64,000 nt of DNA from Eonycteris spelaea. Lineage: Eukaryota > Chordata > Mammalia > Chiroptera > Pteropodidae. Within the stretch, counting starts at the first letter, position 1. The number at the start of each line of letters is the position of its first letter. Of the stretch, positions 46,451 through 58,387 are shown piece by piece. A program made the translations under genes and the position numbers. The notes under the pieces are model-generated. The model searched no databases. It worked only from the letters and a program-made list of their open reading frames with translations, and was not told the DNA's origin. The stretch is from positions 5,580,001-5,644,000 of the forward strand of contig PUFA01000070.1 in assembly GCA_003508835.1 (NCBI GenBank), written 5' to 3'.

Positions 46451-46487
46451 TCACAGAACTCTAATTGGTGGAGTATGGCTGTAGTGT

Positions 46488-46563
46488 GTATATGTGTGTA
46501 TTATATATATATATTATATATATTAATGTATATATATTATATATATTATATATATATAATACA
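46488..46563. repeat. AT-rich palindromic microsatellite
   Basis: Interspersed (TA)n and ATTA units over about 70 bases, strongly self-complementary. Confidence 0.95.
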
Positions 46564-47832
46564 CGCACATACGCATACATTTGTTTTGCTGTTATTGTTG
46601 GAGAGGCAGGAGAGGAGGCTGGGCTAGAGAGATAGGTACATATTGTGGTTAGCCTTGTGGCGCAAGCTGGTATTTAAAGTCATCATGACAAATTAGGACC
46701 ACCTGAGGGTCTTTGGCATAGGGACAATAGAAGCCTAATTATTAGAAGAATGGACAGGGTGGGCATATAATGAGTTGGCCTTGTTACCATATCTAGTGCA
46801 CAAGATCACAATGAACTAGGTAGCAAAGTACTCTGCTTCTGTACTTGTGAGAGCTCAAACTTTTTCTAGGGCTAGTGATGGAATCCAGTGTGGGTCAAGT
46901 CGCCTGATAATCTTAATGGGAGGGCAAGATAAGGAGCTTAGGCCAGCGATGAACGGAAATAAAATGTAAACATGCCCATTCCCCTGCGGCCATTCATTTA
47001 ATAGGGAGGGTGTGCCTGTGTGTGTGGCAGGAAGTACTCTGCAGGCAGGGCTACCTCAGCATTAGGGAGCAAAGTTAGATGCGTTGATGGTGTCGAGTTG
47101 CATAGCATGGCTTCATAAATGAAGCAGACTTAAACCTTGAAAGCAGAGAGCCTGGAGCAATTGCTACTCCATGAACTTTTGCGAATGAAGATAATATTTC
47201 ATTCAAGTTTTTCAGGAATAATTCAAGGGGAAGTATATAAAAAACTTTAAAGAGTTTTCTTTTCTCCTTCATAAAAATAAGTTTTTCATTGACTAAACTT
47301 CAGACACTTTAGAGGCTTTATGATGGAAACCAGAAGCAGGTGAAATTTACTTTAAGTAAAAATGTGATTGGAGAAATATGTATAGAAATACATTTTAGTA
47401 CAGTTAGAGTGCACTATAAACTAATTACTTACAGGAGACCTCATGACTCCCCTTATTGTTACTTTTCTTAAAACAAACCATTCCTTAATTCATTTGTTTT
47501 TCTAGCTCGAGGCAACATTTGCAGCTACAAAGACTGTAGATACAGTAAAATATATTGTCTTAAAAGCTTTGAGAGATACAGATTGCTGTTTTTTTTTTTC
47601 TCTCCCTTTTCTGGGGTCTTCCTTTTCCTCAGTACTTCTGAAATCTGGTCTTAATTCAGAATCAGGTCTTTTCTTTTATGTTCTTTACCTGATTGTACTC
47701 AGTAAGGTCACATACTACATAAACCTTTAAAGAGAAGAAAGTGCCATTTTCTGATTGGGGGCACTTAGAATTTAATCTAAAAAGTACCGATTACCAGTTC
47801 TTCGATTTCTCTCTGAGACCATTAAAAGACCT

Positions 47833-47838
<6 letters not shown>
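46564..47838. other. Unassigned stretch
   Basis: No gene or repeat family recognised. Short frames are without motifs. Confidence 0.4.
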
Positions 47839-47869
<31 letters not shown>

Positions 47870-47912
47870 CAGAGAGGAGAGACAGAGAGAGACAAGAAAG
47901 ACAGAGAAAGAC

Positions 47913-47957
<45 letters not shown>

Positions 47958-48017
47958 GAGAGACAGAGAGAGAAAGAGAGAGAGAGACAGAGAGAGAGAG
48001 ACAGAGAGAGAAAGAGA
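47839..48017. repeat. (GA)n / (GACA)n polypurine-rich microsatellite
   Basis: About 180 bases of AGAGAG with frequent GACAGA interruptions. The arginine/glutamate frame at 47741-48055 reads through it and is not a gene. Confidence 0.98.
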
Positions 48018-49335
48018 TTTGGAGTTATTTTTTGGAGCTTTTTAAAGTGTATTAGAATTTGAAATGATAATTAGTGACTTTTAAATTATTTTTCTCCTAA
48101 GTCCTAAATTCTTATTTATAAAGCCCAGTTTTGTTTTGTTCTCAAAGAATTGTGATTAGGGCAAAATCCTTTCTCATTCTCTCATATGCCAAAGCTATTT
48201 TAAAAGAAGGAGTCTAAAATGTTTATTTTCTTTTTCTTTTCATTTTTGATTCATGCTTCCTGGTCACATCTTCTTCCTTTCCCCTTTTCCTCCCCTTTGT
48301 GGCCTCTGGCTCTCCCCAAATCATATCTGGAACAAGAGTATTATATTGAGTGATCTCTTTGTATAAGGTTTTCTTGTCAGGGGCTTCAGTGGAAGTCAGG
48401 AGTGCAGAGCAGTGATTGACTACCACTCAGCACTGAGTGACTCAATGTAGTCACATGTCTCGAAGAGCCAGGCTATTGGGTGAATGGAAAAATGTCAGGG
48501 AATGAGCATGGTGAGTCCCCTCACTGACCACTGGTGGTGTGAGAAGCTGGCTGTGGAGGTTAATGAATGGAGCTTGCTTAGTCGGATGAACAGTTTTGAA
48601 AATTCAGGTAGGATCTCATTATACCTGCTACTGTGTGAGAGCACTGTTTAAAATACTATACCTGTACAGAGAAGACTAACTCACTGTTCTTAATGTAAGA
48701 GCTCCATGTACAGAAATGACAACAAAAAAATGTTAAGTGAAGAGTAATGAGAAGCTGACTCAGCTCTTCAAGAATCCTGAAGTGGCGAAGCAAAAAACAA
48801 AAAAGCAGAAAATATGGATTTGAATACAAAAACATATATCCTAATACTCAAATGTTTGTTTTATTTTTCCTGAAAACTCATTCACCAAGCTTAAATAATA
48901 GTTAACCTTTATCAATTAAATATTCTTGGTCCTAGGACCATCACTTATGGTTTTGTCTTAGACCTGAGGTGACAGCAGAACATGGTCTTTCATGTCAGTG
49001 ACATTTGGCTGTTTGTGGAAAACTCACATTTGGCCCTAGAAAATGAGCACATTCTTTGCTGAGGAGATTGTGGTCCACTCCAGAAAACTTGTTTTTTTTG
49101 TTTGTTTGTTTTTGTTTTTTTGTAGTATATTTGAGTCAGAACTTGACTCCTTTTTTTGTGGTGGTGCCAGGATGCCCCTTTGTATCCTTGAGTAACTGTC
49201 TCAGTTTTCTCCTACCAGTCTCTCAGTGTGTAGTCAGTCTGCATATCATTGCATCAGTCACTGTGAGTACTGTGGAATATATATTTCTGAGTACTACTCT
49301 AGAGCTATATGTTAGAATTACTGGAAAGTAAAGTG
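48018..49335. other. Unassigned stretch
   Basis: A TTTG/T-rich run lies at about 49089-49123. No gene or secure repeat. Confidence 0.4.
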
Positions 49336-49344
49336 TAGGAACCA

Positions 49345-49396
49345 TATTGTTATAGGTTCTAGCACCTAGATTTTTATTATAGGTTCTAGCACCCTA
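49345..49396. repeat. Short direct duplication
   Basis: 'ttataggttctagcacc' occurs at about 49351 and again at about 49378, spaced 27 bases apart. Confidence 0.9.
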
Positions 49397-49469
49397 GGAG
49401 ATTTTTTATGTATACTGAAGTTTTGAATTACTTTTGTAGAAAGAAGAGGAAAAAAAGCATACATTTGAT

Positions 49470-49690
49470 GAGCACCTATGTTCTTGCCACTCTTCCATGT
49501 GCTTTTTGTATATTGGTGTTTTAGTCCTTACATATGGCATAAATCAGTCCTTATTATTTCAAAAGTAAAGATCTGGTTCAGCTCTCTTTCCAAAGATCAC
49601 AAAGCCAGGAAGCAAACGCCTAAGTGCAAAACCAGGTTTATCTAATTTAGTTTCAAAGCTTGAATTCTTTCCAAGCACTGATCTTTTCAT
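49470..49690 (-). mobile_element. MIR SINE
   Basis: Antisense MIR: 'tgatgagcacctatgttctt', 'caaagatcacaaagccagga', 'gtgcaaaaccaggtttatct', 'gcttgaattctttccaagca'. Confidence 0.7.
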
Positions 49691-50535
49691 CATCAAAGGT
49701 GAGCTATGTCCCTGAAACTTTCCCAGGTTGCATTGCTATCCAGCTCTCTGTGATGAAGACTAAATAGACACTCATCATGGTGGTAACTACTCCTAAGTCA
49801 TAGCATCTCCTTTAAGGGCATTGCCAGGTGTCTCTTCCAGCTCTTTGATAGATAGTTCAAAATAAAAACAAACTCAGGATGGTTCTACAATAGCCATTCA
49901 CTGGTACATTGCTTTGCCAATCCATCTGTGTGATTGCTTAGTGCCATTATAGCAAATAATGCAATAGCACATTGACCTATTAACCCCCAATGAATTTCAG
50001 TTCATAAAATTTGCTTCTCTAGTTTCAGGTTTCAGAGTTAAACCTGTGATGACCAGTGTTACTCTTAAGGTCCCTTCTGGTTTACATACTCAAGCTGTCT
50101 CTTGACAAAATGGCTGTATCCATATAGCATTCACACGTCAAGTTACAGTCGATTAAATGTGAAATCGAGGTCTGGTTTCTAAAACATTGGATTTCAACTT
50201 CTTGGTCAGAACACAGTTCCATTTTATGAAAATATTTGGAAAATTAGACTTAAATGATATTATTTTGACATATATAGTGTGTTCTGATGACTACTGTCAT
50301 TCTGAAATTTTATTAGCAAGAAGGTGGAAGGATTGAGGGAAGACACTCATTAGGCTGCTGAATGGTATATCACTAAGTCATGTTGCCAAGTCCTGAACCT
50401 CTAACCCAGCCTTTCAAATCCCTTTCTCCTTTTTCTGTATCTTTCCCTTATTGACGTCACTGAATTCTGGGAGACCACCAAAACTTGGTTTTAAAAAAGG
50501 GCTTCTAATTTGTAATCCATCCTCTCCTCTCTAAC
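49691..50535. other. Unassigned stretch
   Basis: Contains a perfect TGACGTCA at 50452-50459. Sequence at 50380-50450 may be weak sense L2. No gene recognised. Confidence 0.35.
50452..50459. promoter_or_regulatory. Perfect CRE-type palindrome TGACGTCA
   Basis: Matches the consensus binding site of the CREB/ATF family, and its CpG is intact in a CpG-poor window. There is no promoter context, so it may be chance. Confidence 0.2.
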
Positions 50536-50539
50536 CCCA

Positions 50540-51150
50540 CAATCTTAGTACAGACTTTCAAATTTTATTCTTATACTTTTGCCGTACTTTTTAAACTGGT
50601 CTTCCTTTGGGCTTGACAGCTTCAATTTACCATGCATGTTTCTAAAACAACAATCTGAACTTCCAATTCCCTGTTTAAAATCCTTTAATAATTTCCAGTG
50701 CCTGTGCACCCCATCCCCTCTCTCACTCTACCACTGTTGTCTTCAACTACTTAAATAGGCTCCTAACTGAGACCATCATCAGCTCTGGCTTCATTCCAGG
50801 CCTTATGTCATGTTGAGACTAGTACATTACTTTGTAATGCGATCACGTCAATGCTTACTTAAAACATATTAATGCTCTTAAGATCAAGACACAGTTCCTT
50901 CGTATGGCCTCTGGGTCTGGCGCCTGCCCCAGTATCTACACTCATCTCATGCCATGAAACCTCTAGTCCTTTGCTCTCCCACAATGCTAACCTTCTTTCA
51001 ATGATTCCTTCCCACCATGCTCTCTTTCATCACAATTGCTTTTGCACATGCCGTTTCCTTGGTCTAAAAAGTTTTTCTCTCCCTACTAGGTACCTTGTAC
51101 TCCTCTTGAAAATATTTTATCATTACTGGCTGATCAGGGGTTCCTCTGAC
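50540..51150 (+). mobile_element. L2 LINE 3' region
   Basis: Sense L2: 'tttaaactggtcttcctttg', 'aaatcctttaataatttcca', 'cgcctgccccagtatctaca', 'attgcttttgcacatgccgt', 'ttccttggtctaaaaagttt'. L2 markers appear twice (about 50590 and about 50750), so two overlapping copies may be joined. Confidence 0.75.
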
Positions 51151-51610
51151 TAGGACTTAGCTCTGAGTGGCAGCTGAAATGTCTCAGTAGCCTTAGCAGT
51201 AGCAGAGTTAGTCCTGTGTCAGAAGTCTTGGGAGTTCAGGACTGAAAATCCTGGCTTCTGAGCCAGCCCCAAGATTTGGGTGTAGCGAAAGAGCTCACAT
51301 GGGTGTCCCATTCATATCTGCTCTTTAGATGTTAAGGGGTGCTCATCCTTATTCATTCTCACTTTTTTTTTTTTTTTTTTTGGAGAAAGGCTGCATAAAA
51401 GTGTGAGTCGACACTATCTTATTATGAAATAGTAAATATATATGCATGAATATTGAAACAGCTGAGGAAGTGACTACATACCCCCCACCCACAGTATTTC
51501 ACAGTTTTGAGAAGGCTGAGGACCCATCCCTCTGTGTCCATTAAACAGCTGCATCAACAGAAAATACATCAATTCTTCACTAATTCCCCCCTTCTCTGAT
51601 TCTTCTGCTA
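51151..51610. other. Unassigned stretch with a run of 19 T
   Basis: The T run spans 51363-51381. No gene or repeat family recognised. Confidence 0.4.
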
Positions 51611-51614
51611 ATTA

Positions 51615-51833
51615 TCTCTTATGCACTAAGCAATGTGATAAATGCTTCACATACATCATCTTATAGAACAATATTCTGATTAGCCCTGCTTTACAGGAGA
51701 TATTGAACAGCTTTAGGGTTAAATAACGCACCCAAGTTCTCACAGTTGTTAAGCTGCAGAGCCGGATACAAACCCAGGTTATTTAAGTCAAGAGCCCCTG
51801 CTTTAACCACCAGACTCTGGCTCTTCAAACTGT
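51615..51833 (-). mobile_element. MIR SINE
   Basis: Antisense MIR in full order: 'gtgataaatgcttcacatac', 'agccctgctttacaggagat', 'aacgcacccaagttctcaca', 'gcagagccggatacaaaccc', 'cccctgctttaaccaccaga'. Confidence 0.88.
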
Positions 51834-51834
51834 G

Positions 51835-51986
51835 GTACCTGTATCAGAAGCAGCAGCATCAACTGGGAATTTGTCAGAAATACAGAATGTCCGTCCTACT
51901 CCAGAATTACTGAGATAGAACCTCGAATTTAACTAGATCTGCAGTAACTCACATGTACTTTAAAGTCTGAGAAGTACTACAACATG
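51835..51986. mobile_element. MER5A-type hAT-Charlie DNA transposon
   Basis: 'cttcaaactgtggtacctgt', 'agcagcatcaactgggaatt', 'tgtcagaaatacagaatgtc', 'taaagtctgagaagtactac' match a full MER5A in the same orientation as the 7.8 kb copy. It abuts the MIR directly. Confidence 0.85.
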
Positions 51987-52815
51987 CTATGTAACTTCTT
52001 AATTTTACATGGAGATCAACCTCCTATTTTTACTTTAGTTTCTGAAGAATGTTGTCTTGCTTCGATAGTCACATATTTGTTTCCTTTCCTTCATTGTCAG
52101 AAAGTGTATGGAAAATTGGTCTATTAAGCTCTCTTTGGACAATTAGAAGGTTGTACTTTTAGTTATTGCTTATGTTATTTTAAATGTCTAATAGATCATA
52201 ATCCAATGTACCTAAATACATACATAATCTGCTCTTACAGAACTTCCTAGAAGATAAATATTCAGGATATGTTTGGGGAGTAGGAATATGGGAAAATCAA
52301 TGACAGTAAATTGCTTTTCAACTAAGATGTTTGATATAAAAATCAGATTAAGCCGTAAGAATCCTTGTTCCGGCATGAAGTGGTCCTTTAATGAAATAAA
52401 AAGTTACTTTTGTTTGTTATTATGATTGGATCTGGAGGGTCTTTTTATAAAGATGAGTAAATAGGAAGCTGAGGCACGGGCTTGAGTATAAGGCGAGTAG
52501 GAAGCACTGGTGTCCTCCAGAAAATTGTGGTATTCTCCGGCCAAGGAAATACTTGCCAGCTTGGCATCATAAGGGTGGATTTAAAAGGGAATGGCATTCT
52601 TTATAGTTTGGGGTGCATCTGGATAGGCCCAATCTTGACTTCATTTATCCCTTTGGATTTTAAGCTGCATCACCCAGGGCCTTTGCTTGCCTCTGTGTTT
52701 GTTTTTGCCCCAAATCAGGTACCTTTATGATGGTAATTCCCTTGGCAAATAAATAAGGTTAATCTGAGCTGTGGTTTGGGGCTACAACCTTTCAGGCTAG
52801 GAAGTTTCAGCAGGG
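51987..52815. other. Unassigned stretch
   Basis: An 82-codon plus-strand frame (52482-52730) opens with a non-ATG codon and has no domain I know. Confidence 0.4.
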
Positions 52816-52819
52816 CTTG

Positions 52820-53005
52820 AATTTTAGTTCTGCTATGCACTGATGTGTCAGCTTGGTCTATTTAGTTAACCTCTATGAACCTCAATTTCTATATAGTAAC
52901 ACAGAGATAACAACAAATATCTCTCAAGGTTGCTGTAAGGATAAATGGGGACACACACAAAGTGCTTAGCATGATGTCTGTCATATAGCTAGTGTTCATA
53001 AGTCA
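52820..53005 (+). mobile_element. MIR SINE
   Basis: 'ttagttaacctctatgaacc', 'tcaatttctatatagtaaca', 'caaggttgctgtaaggataa', 'acaaagtgcttagcatgatg' match MIR. Confidence 0.85.
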
Positions 53006-54230
53006 AATTACCACAAGAACTCTGTCTCCTATTTTATTTTTAATACAATTTTTTCATATATATAAATTATACTGAAAGCATTTTTTACACAAATACACAC
53101 ACAGAGGTATATGTATTTATAGTGACAGCCTACAGAATGCCTGGTTCATTACACTGGAGAACCCCCACTCTGGGGCAGCTCTCTTTTAAGATGGACCATA
53201 TTCTTCTGGAGAGGAGGCAGTATGGGCCCATATAAAAGTATGGATTTTCAGGTGAACGCAGCAGCTCCTTTATTTTGACCTTGATAAAGTTATGGACTGT
53301 GCAGTCCTGGGCAGGGGACAAGAAAGTGTTCATTCTGGAGATAGAGGACTTCTTTGAGACTATTGCTAGATGGTATAAAAGGCTGAATTAAGAACATGTT
53401 TAAAAATTTAGCCCTCTCTGATAGTAACGGTGTTGACATTTGAAAATCAGGGTGAGTGGTCTAAGTGAATATGGACCTCACAGTAGTTGGGCCACAGCCC
53501 ACACAAGCACATCTGTGGCTTATTTGTTAAGCTGTTAGGTTCTCAGAGAGCAGTTTCCTATGCACACAACCACAGATTAGGAACTCCTCTTGGAACAGAG
53601 ATTCCACACTAAACAATCACATGTCTCCCTAAAATACATGAAGCAGATCTTTGTGAATTTGAAGTCTAAAATGACAAAAACACCTTTATACACAATTCCT
53701 ATTCACTCTCACTATCCCTTCCCCTGAAGGCAGCTTAACAAAACTGAGCTAAGTTTAAGAAGTCTTCGAATTGTATCTTGTGCTGATTGGTGTTAACCAT
53801 CTACAATCCTGCCTACCCTCACCCTAGACACCAAGACAGCCACATGAGTGAGTTTTGATATAAATAAAGTTGTCCTGCTCTCTATCTGACTCCAGAAATG
53901 AAAGTGGGAAGAACCTAATAACTGCCAAACACCTTGCTGGAAGACTAGTTGTACTTAGCATGAATGTGTTTAAAATTGCTTTGCATAAGATGACGCTGAA
54001 CCCTGCAGGCTCACTGGAAGGCCAGCTGCTTGCTCTCCCTGCTTTTCCTTCTCTCTACCTTGCCTCTTTCCTTTGCTCTCTCTCTTCACCCTCTCTCGTA
54101 GCATTTCTTTTACTGCAACTATTCAAAATGAAATTTTCGTTTCATTTTAAACATATTAGACAGCATTTTAGCTGGTATTTTATATAATTATACTTACTTC
54201 CTAATGAAATACCACAAAGCATATATATAT
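53006..54230. other. Unassigned stretch
   Basis: A minus-strand frame of 67 codons (53130-53333) and a plus-strand frame of 105 codons (53870-54187) lack recognised motifs. The second ends in a hydrophobic pyrimidine-rich stretch. Confidence 0.4.
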
Positions 54231-54234
54231 TGAA

Positions 54235-54400
54235 AATGTATATTTATTGCCATTTGTTAAGTCATCACTATGTGCCAGGCACTACATACTTTCTATGTCT
54301 TTTCTCATTTAATTCAATAAAGTACCATCATTCCCATTTTATTTGAGGAAACTGAGTACAAAGAGGTTAACAGATTTACTATGCAAATGGGATCCAATGA
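54235..54400 (-). mobile_element. MIR SINE
   Basis: Antisense MIR: 'catcactatgtgccaggcac', 'cattcccattttatttgagg', 'aaactgagtacaaagaggtt', 'aacagatttactatgc'. Confidence 0.85.
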
Positions 54401-54401
54401 T

Positions 54402-54960
54402 GAAAAGGCAAATTTAGTTTGATTCTTGCCCTAGTAAATGATTTAATGGGAGAAATAGGCAACTTAAAAGGCAATAGGCAAAGATTCAATATGACATGAT
54501 CAGTTCTTTGCTGAATCAGATACAAAGAAGGGGAACCCAAGCAAGACTTGGGAGAGGGTGGGTGGGTCTTTCAAAAGTAAGTGATGTGTAAGATGAAACC
54601 TGGCATAGAAGTTAGCTGGCAAGGACAAAGCCTGGACAAGATTAGAGGTCAAAGAGAGTACTGCTTTGTAGGAAGTTCAATAGACTGGTGTATCAGTTTC
54701 AAGGGGAAAATGGTTAGCAAGGGTCCTGTGAGCCAGTAAAGTAATTGAATTATATACCAAAGTAATGAAGAAGCATTGCAAAGTTTTAACCATGGAGAAT
54801 GGTATGATTAAATTTGTCTTTTAAAAGATTGGTCTGACAGTACTGGAGAGAATAGTAGAGGGGGAAGATTGGAGATAAGAAGACTAATTAGGAGGCCATT
54901 TCAGGAATAGAGGTGAGAGAGGACGGTGGCTGAACTTGATTAATATTAATGATCTAAAGA
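54402..54960 (-). mobile_element. L2 LINE 3' region
   Basis: Antisense L2: 'tgattcttgccctagtaaat', 'gaagcattgcaaagttttaa', 'gaatggtatgattaaatttg', 'ttggtctgacagtactggag', 'ggaggccatttcaggaatag'. It directly follows the antisense MIR. Confidence 0.75.
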
Positions 54961-55059
54961 AATGGGGAGACTTAAGAGCTATTTTTTTTAAAATGGAACT
55001 GCAGAACTGAAGTCCTAATCTGAAAGAGAGTATAGTATATTTATTAAAGAGTATATGAT

Positions 55060-55240
55060 TTAGGGACAGAGTTTTAGGAATAGAAATTTACCTACACCAC
55101 TTATCATCTTTGTGGTCTTAGCAGAATCACTAAACTGTTGTATACCTCAGTTCTTTTATTCGTAAAATGTGTGTGTGTGGCAAGGGTCTCCTAAGCTAAT
55201 ACACACAAAGCACTAGGAATAGTATGTGACAATAGTGAGA
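55060..55240 (+). mobile_element. MIR SINE
   Basis: 'tacaccacttatcatctttg', 'gtggtcttagcagaatcact', 'atacctcagttcttttattc', 'gtaaaatgtgtgtg' match MIR. Confidence 0.75.
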
Positions 55241-55344
55241 CCTTAAAACACATTAGCTATCACTTTTTGAACTTCAATCTAGCCCTCCGATGTAAAAGCT
55301 CATTCATTCACCAAGTTTGTATTCAGTGCCTAATATGTCCCAGT

Positions 55345-55435
55345 AGGTCACTCATTCTTTGGACTTCAATTTTGTCACCTATAAAATGATTGCCTTGGAG
55401 AAGTGCTCTGGGTTACTTCCAGCTGATATTTGGTT
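55345..55435 (+). mobile_element. L2-type LINE 3' end
   Basis: 'gacttcaattttgtcaccta', 'taaaatgattgccttggaga', 'gggttacttccagctgatat' match the terminal L2 segment that ends in the 'ttccagctctgac' motif. Confidence 0.65.
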
Positions 55436-56015
55436 GGACTAATGTTCATTAGCATGGAGGCTATCATGCTGATTAAGGTGCAGTTAAGGGAAAACTGACT
55501 CATTTCTCTAACCAGGCCTTTGTGTGTCATTTGTCACTTCTTTTCTGTAAAGAGAAGAAGGAAGGGGGAACATAATTGATTCCACAGCTCTGAGTGACTC
55601 TCTATTAAGCTGCAGAGGAGGAGGATTTACTCTAAGGCATTTAATGACTCAGCAAGATGGTGCCAGAGGAAAACGAAGTTTACCTGGGTCGACGTAAGTT
55701 TACTTTCTAAGATGCTATTAGTACTCTAAACAAAGTGTTGAAAGTGAAGGACAGAATGTGAGAAATATAATCAGTCACTATGTTGATGCCAGAGCCTTAC
55801 AGGAGGAATAAAAGGCAGGTCTCTCCTACTGCTGGGGATCGTTAGTGCAGGTAGACAGGTAGGGCTGGGAAACTTTTAAGTGTTGAAGGTGTTAAATGAA
55901 TTTCCTGCCAAGTTGAATAATGCCAGCCACAGCTTTAGTGCATTAAACATAGTGTCCTTTGCACTCCAAAGGTTGGGAAAAGCATGATTAAAAAGTAAAA
56001 ACTTTACAACAAGAT
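55436..56015. other. Unassigned stretch
   Basis: No gene. An 'aagatggtgccagaggaaaa' segment near 55655 is not part of a long frame. Confidence 0.4.
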
Positions 56016-56019
56016 GTGA

Positions 56020-56232
56020 TATTAGCTTTCATGTGTTGAGCAGTTATGACATATCTCATTTTGTTGCTTCACATTTATGTTTACTCATAGCCCTTATACT
56101 GGATCCTTCAGGTTAAAAGTATCATATCTCATGTTCATATGAGTAAACCAAGGTGCAGAGAGCTTATGTAATTTACCAAGACCAGACAGTACTTTGTGGT
56201 GGAACACAAGATTTACAACAAGATGATATGCC
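56020..56232 (-). mobile_element. MIR SINE, diverged
   Basis: 'gagtaaaccaaggtgcagag', 'agcttatgtaatttaccaag' and 'accagacagtactttgtggt' match antisense MIR. Confidence 0.65.
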
Positions 56233-56464
56233 TCCACTATTTTGCATTTTTAAAAAACCATCAATTACTTTATTTATTTTCACTGATGTGAGCAATCTAT
56301 AATTCTTTAAAAAATACATAAAAATATCTATGAAAAACAAATCTCTGATCAGCCCAACACTTGATTTAATTACCGATAATGTGTAATATGTTGAGGCATT
56401 TCTTCCTAGGTCACATGTTGTCTTTCTTAAAAAAAAAATGTTTTGACCTATGAATGACTTGTAG

Positions 56465-56890
56465 AAGGTTGTACATATTTAATGCCTGAAACTCCATGAC
56501 TTTGGGGATAAGTATATACCTATAAAACAGTCACCACTATTAATACCACAAACATATTCATCGCCTCCAAAAATTTCCACCCACTCCTTTTAGTATTCTA
56601 TTCTTATTTATTTATTGTGGTAAAAACACTTAACATAGATCTATCCTCTTAACAAATTTTAAATATATAATACAGTTAGTTATAGACAGTATGCTAAAGA
56701 GTGGATATCCAGAACTATTTATCTTACGTAACAAAAATTTTGTACCTTTTGATAATTACTTGCTCTCTGCCTCTATGAGTCTGATTATTTTAGATTCCAC
56801 ATAAAAATGAGATAACACAGTATTTGTCTTTTTGTGTCTGGCTCATTACACTTAGCATAATGTCCTCCATATCCATCTATGTTGTAGAAA
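56465..56890 (-). mobile_element. Old LINE-1 3' end
   Basis: Antisense LINE-1: 'aaatatataatacagttagt', 'gcctctatgagtctgattat', 'tttagattccacataaaaat', 'gtctggctcattacacttag', 'cataatgtcctccatatcca'. Confidence 0.85.
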
Positions 56891-57735
56891 TTCTTTATGT
56901 ACAGATATATAAATGTTATTATTCCATTATATTTAAGGATAGAAATTTTCTCTTAAAAGAAAATTTTAAAAGTATCTATTTTCTTTTATATATTTTCTAC
57001 AGATTTCCTAAATTACTCTCTTTGTTTAAAGGGGGAATTAGAAAATATCAGAATGAATTGGACAGGTGGTATTTTTCTTAACAGAGTGATGCTCAGGGGT
57101 TATTTCTTTCTGCCTCAATAAATGGAGAATGCAAGAGTCTAGAAATTGGTACCTGGCAGGAAGCCAACAGTAAAGAGTGACTAAGAAGATGTGATGGTGA
57201 GGATGAGGTCCTAACGGTAGAGGAACTTGTGGCCACCTGAGGAGCCTAGGAAAAGAAGACAGGGTCCGTAAGCTTACTGATCCCAGGGCCAGGTTAGAAT
57301 TTCCCTTGTCTTGGGAATGTGACTAGGGACATCACTTGTTAGGGACAGCACTGGTAAATCTGAGATTGCACCTAAAGAAAACTCAGTCCTGGAAAATAGG
57401 ACAAGAGCTTAATAAGGACGAGAGATACTGAACCAACTGCAAATGAATACAAGATAACAAAAAGAAGACTAGTTATCCTAAGGAGACACAGAGATGTATC
57501 TTTCTCTCTGTTACATGAATACACACACATGCTAATGTAGAGGCCCAAATAGGCAGAGGTTAGGAATAACCATTACAGAATACTAACAGGGCTTTAAGTA
57601 GAAATCTTCATTCATTACAATCAAGGACTTTTGAGGACTACCAGCATAATTTTTGAGGTTATTTTCATCAGCAGCAAACATGGTCAGTCCAAATTAGGCA
57701 GCTGGTCTTTGAGATGAGGGCACTGCTAAAAAGGA
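56891..57735. other. Unassigned stretch
   Basis: No gene or secure repeat recognised. Confidence 0.4.
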
Positions 57736-57744
57736 CTGGAATCA

Positions 57745-58387
57745 AAAGTGTTACTTGGTTGCTGATAAGAATGTAAAATTATATAGCTGCTGTGGAAAAC
57801 AGCATAACAATTACTAAAAAATTAAATATAAAATTATCATATGATCCAGAAATTTCCCTTGTGTGTATGTACCCAAAATAAGTGAAAGCAGAAACTCAAA
57901 CAGATAATTGTACACCAATGTTCACAGCGGCATTATTTGCAATATCCAAAAGGTGGAAGCAAACCACGTGTTCATCGACAGATTAATGGATAAACAAAAT
58001 GTGATACATACACACAATGAAAGGTTAGCCTTAAAAAGGAAATTCTGACACATGCATGACATAGATGAAACTCGAGGATATTAGCTGAGTGCAGTCAGTC
58101 AGTCATCAGAAGAGGAATACTGTATGATTAAACTTATGTGAAGTACCTGGGGTAGTAAATTCCATAGTGTCAGAAAGAAGGACGGCCATTGCCAGGGGCC
58201 GGGAGGAAGGGGAGATGGGGAAATTGGCGTTTTACAGACGCAGAGTATCAGTTTGGGAAATGAAAAAGTTCTAGAGAAGGATGGAGGTGATGGCTGCACA
58301 AAAATGCAAACATATTCAATGCCACAGAACTGCACACTTAAAAAACGGCTACGATGGTGAATTTGTTTTGTTTTCCCACAGTTAAAA
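57745..58387 (+). mobile_element. LINE-1 (L1M-type) 3' end
   Basis: 'ctgctgtggaaaacagcata', 'tcatatgatccagaaatttc', 'ttcacagcggcattatttgc', 'aatatccaaaaggtggaagc', 'gccattgccaggggccggga', 'tgccacagaactgcacactt', and a 3' end at 'cccacagttaaaa'. ORF2 is decayed. The 78-codon minus-strand frame here is incidental. Confidence 0.88.

Noticed and set aside
47741..48055. 104-codon arginine/glutamate-rich frame
   Set aside because: Translation of the (GA)n repeat.
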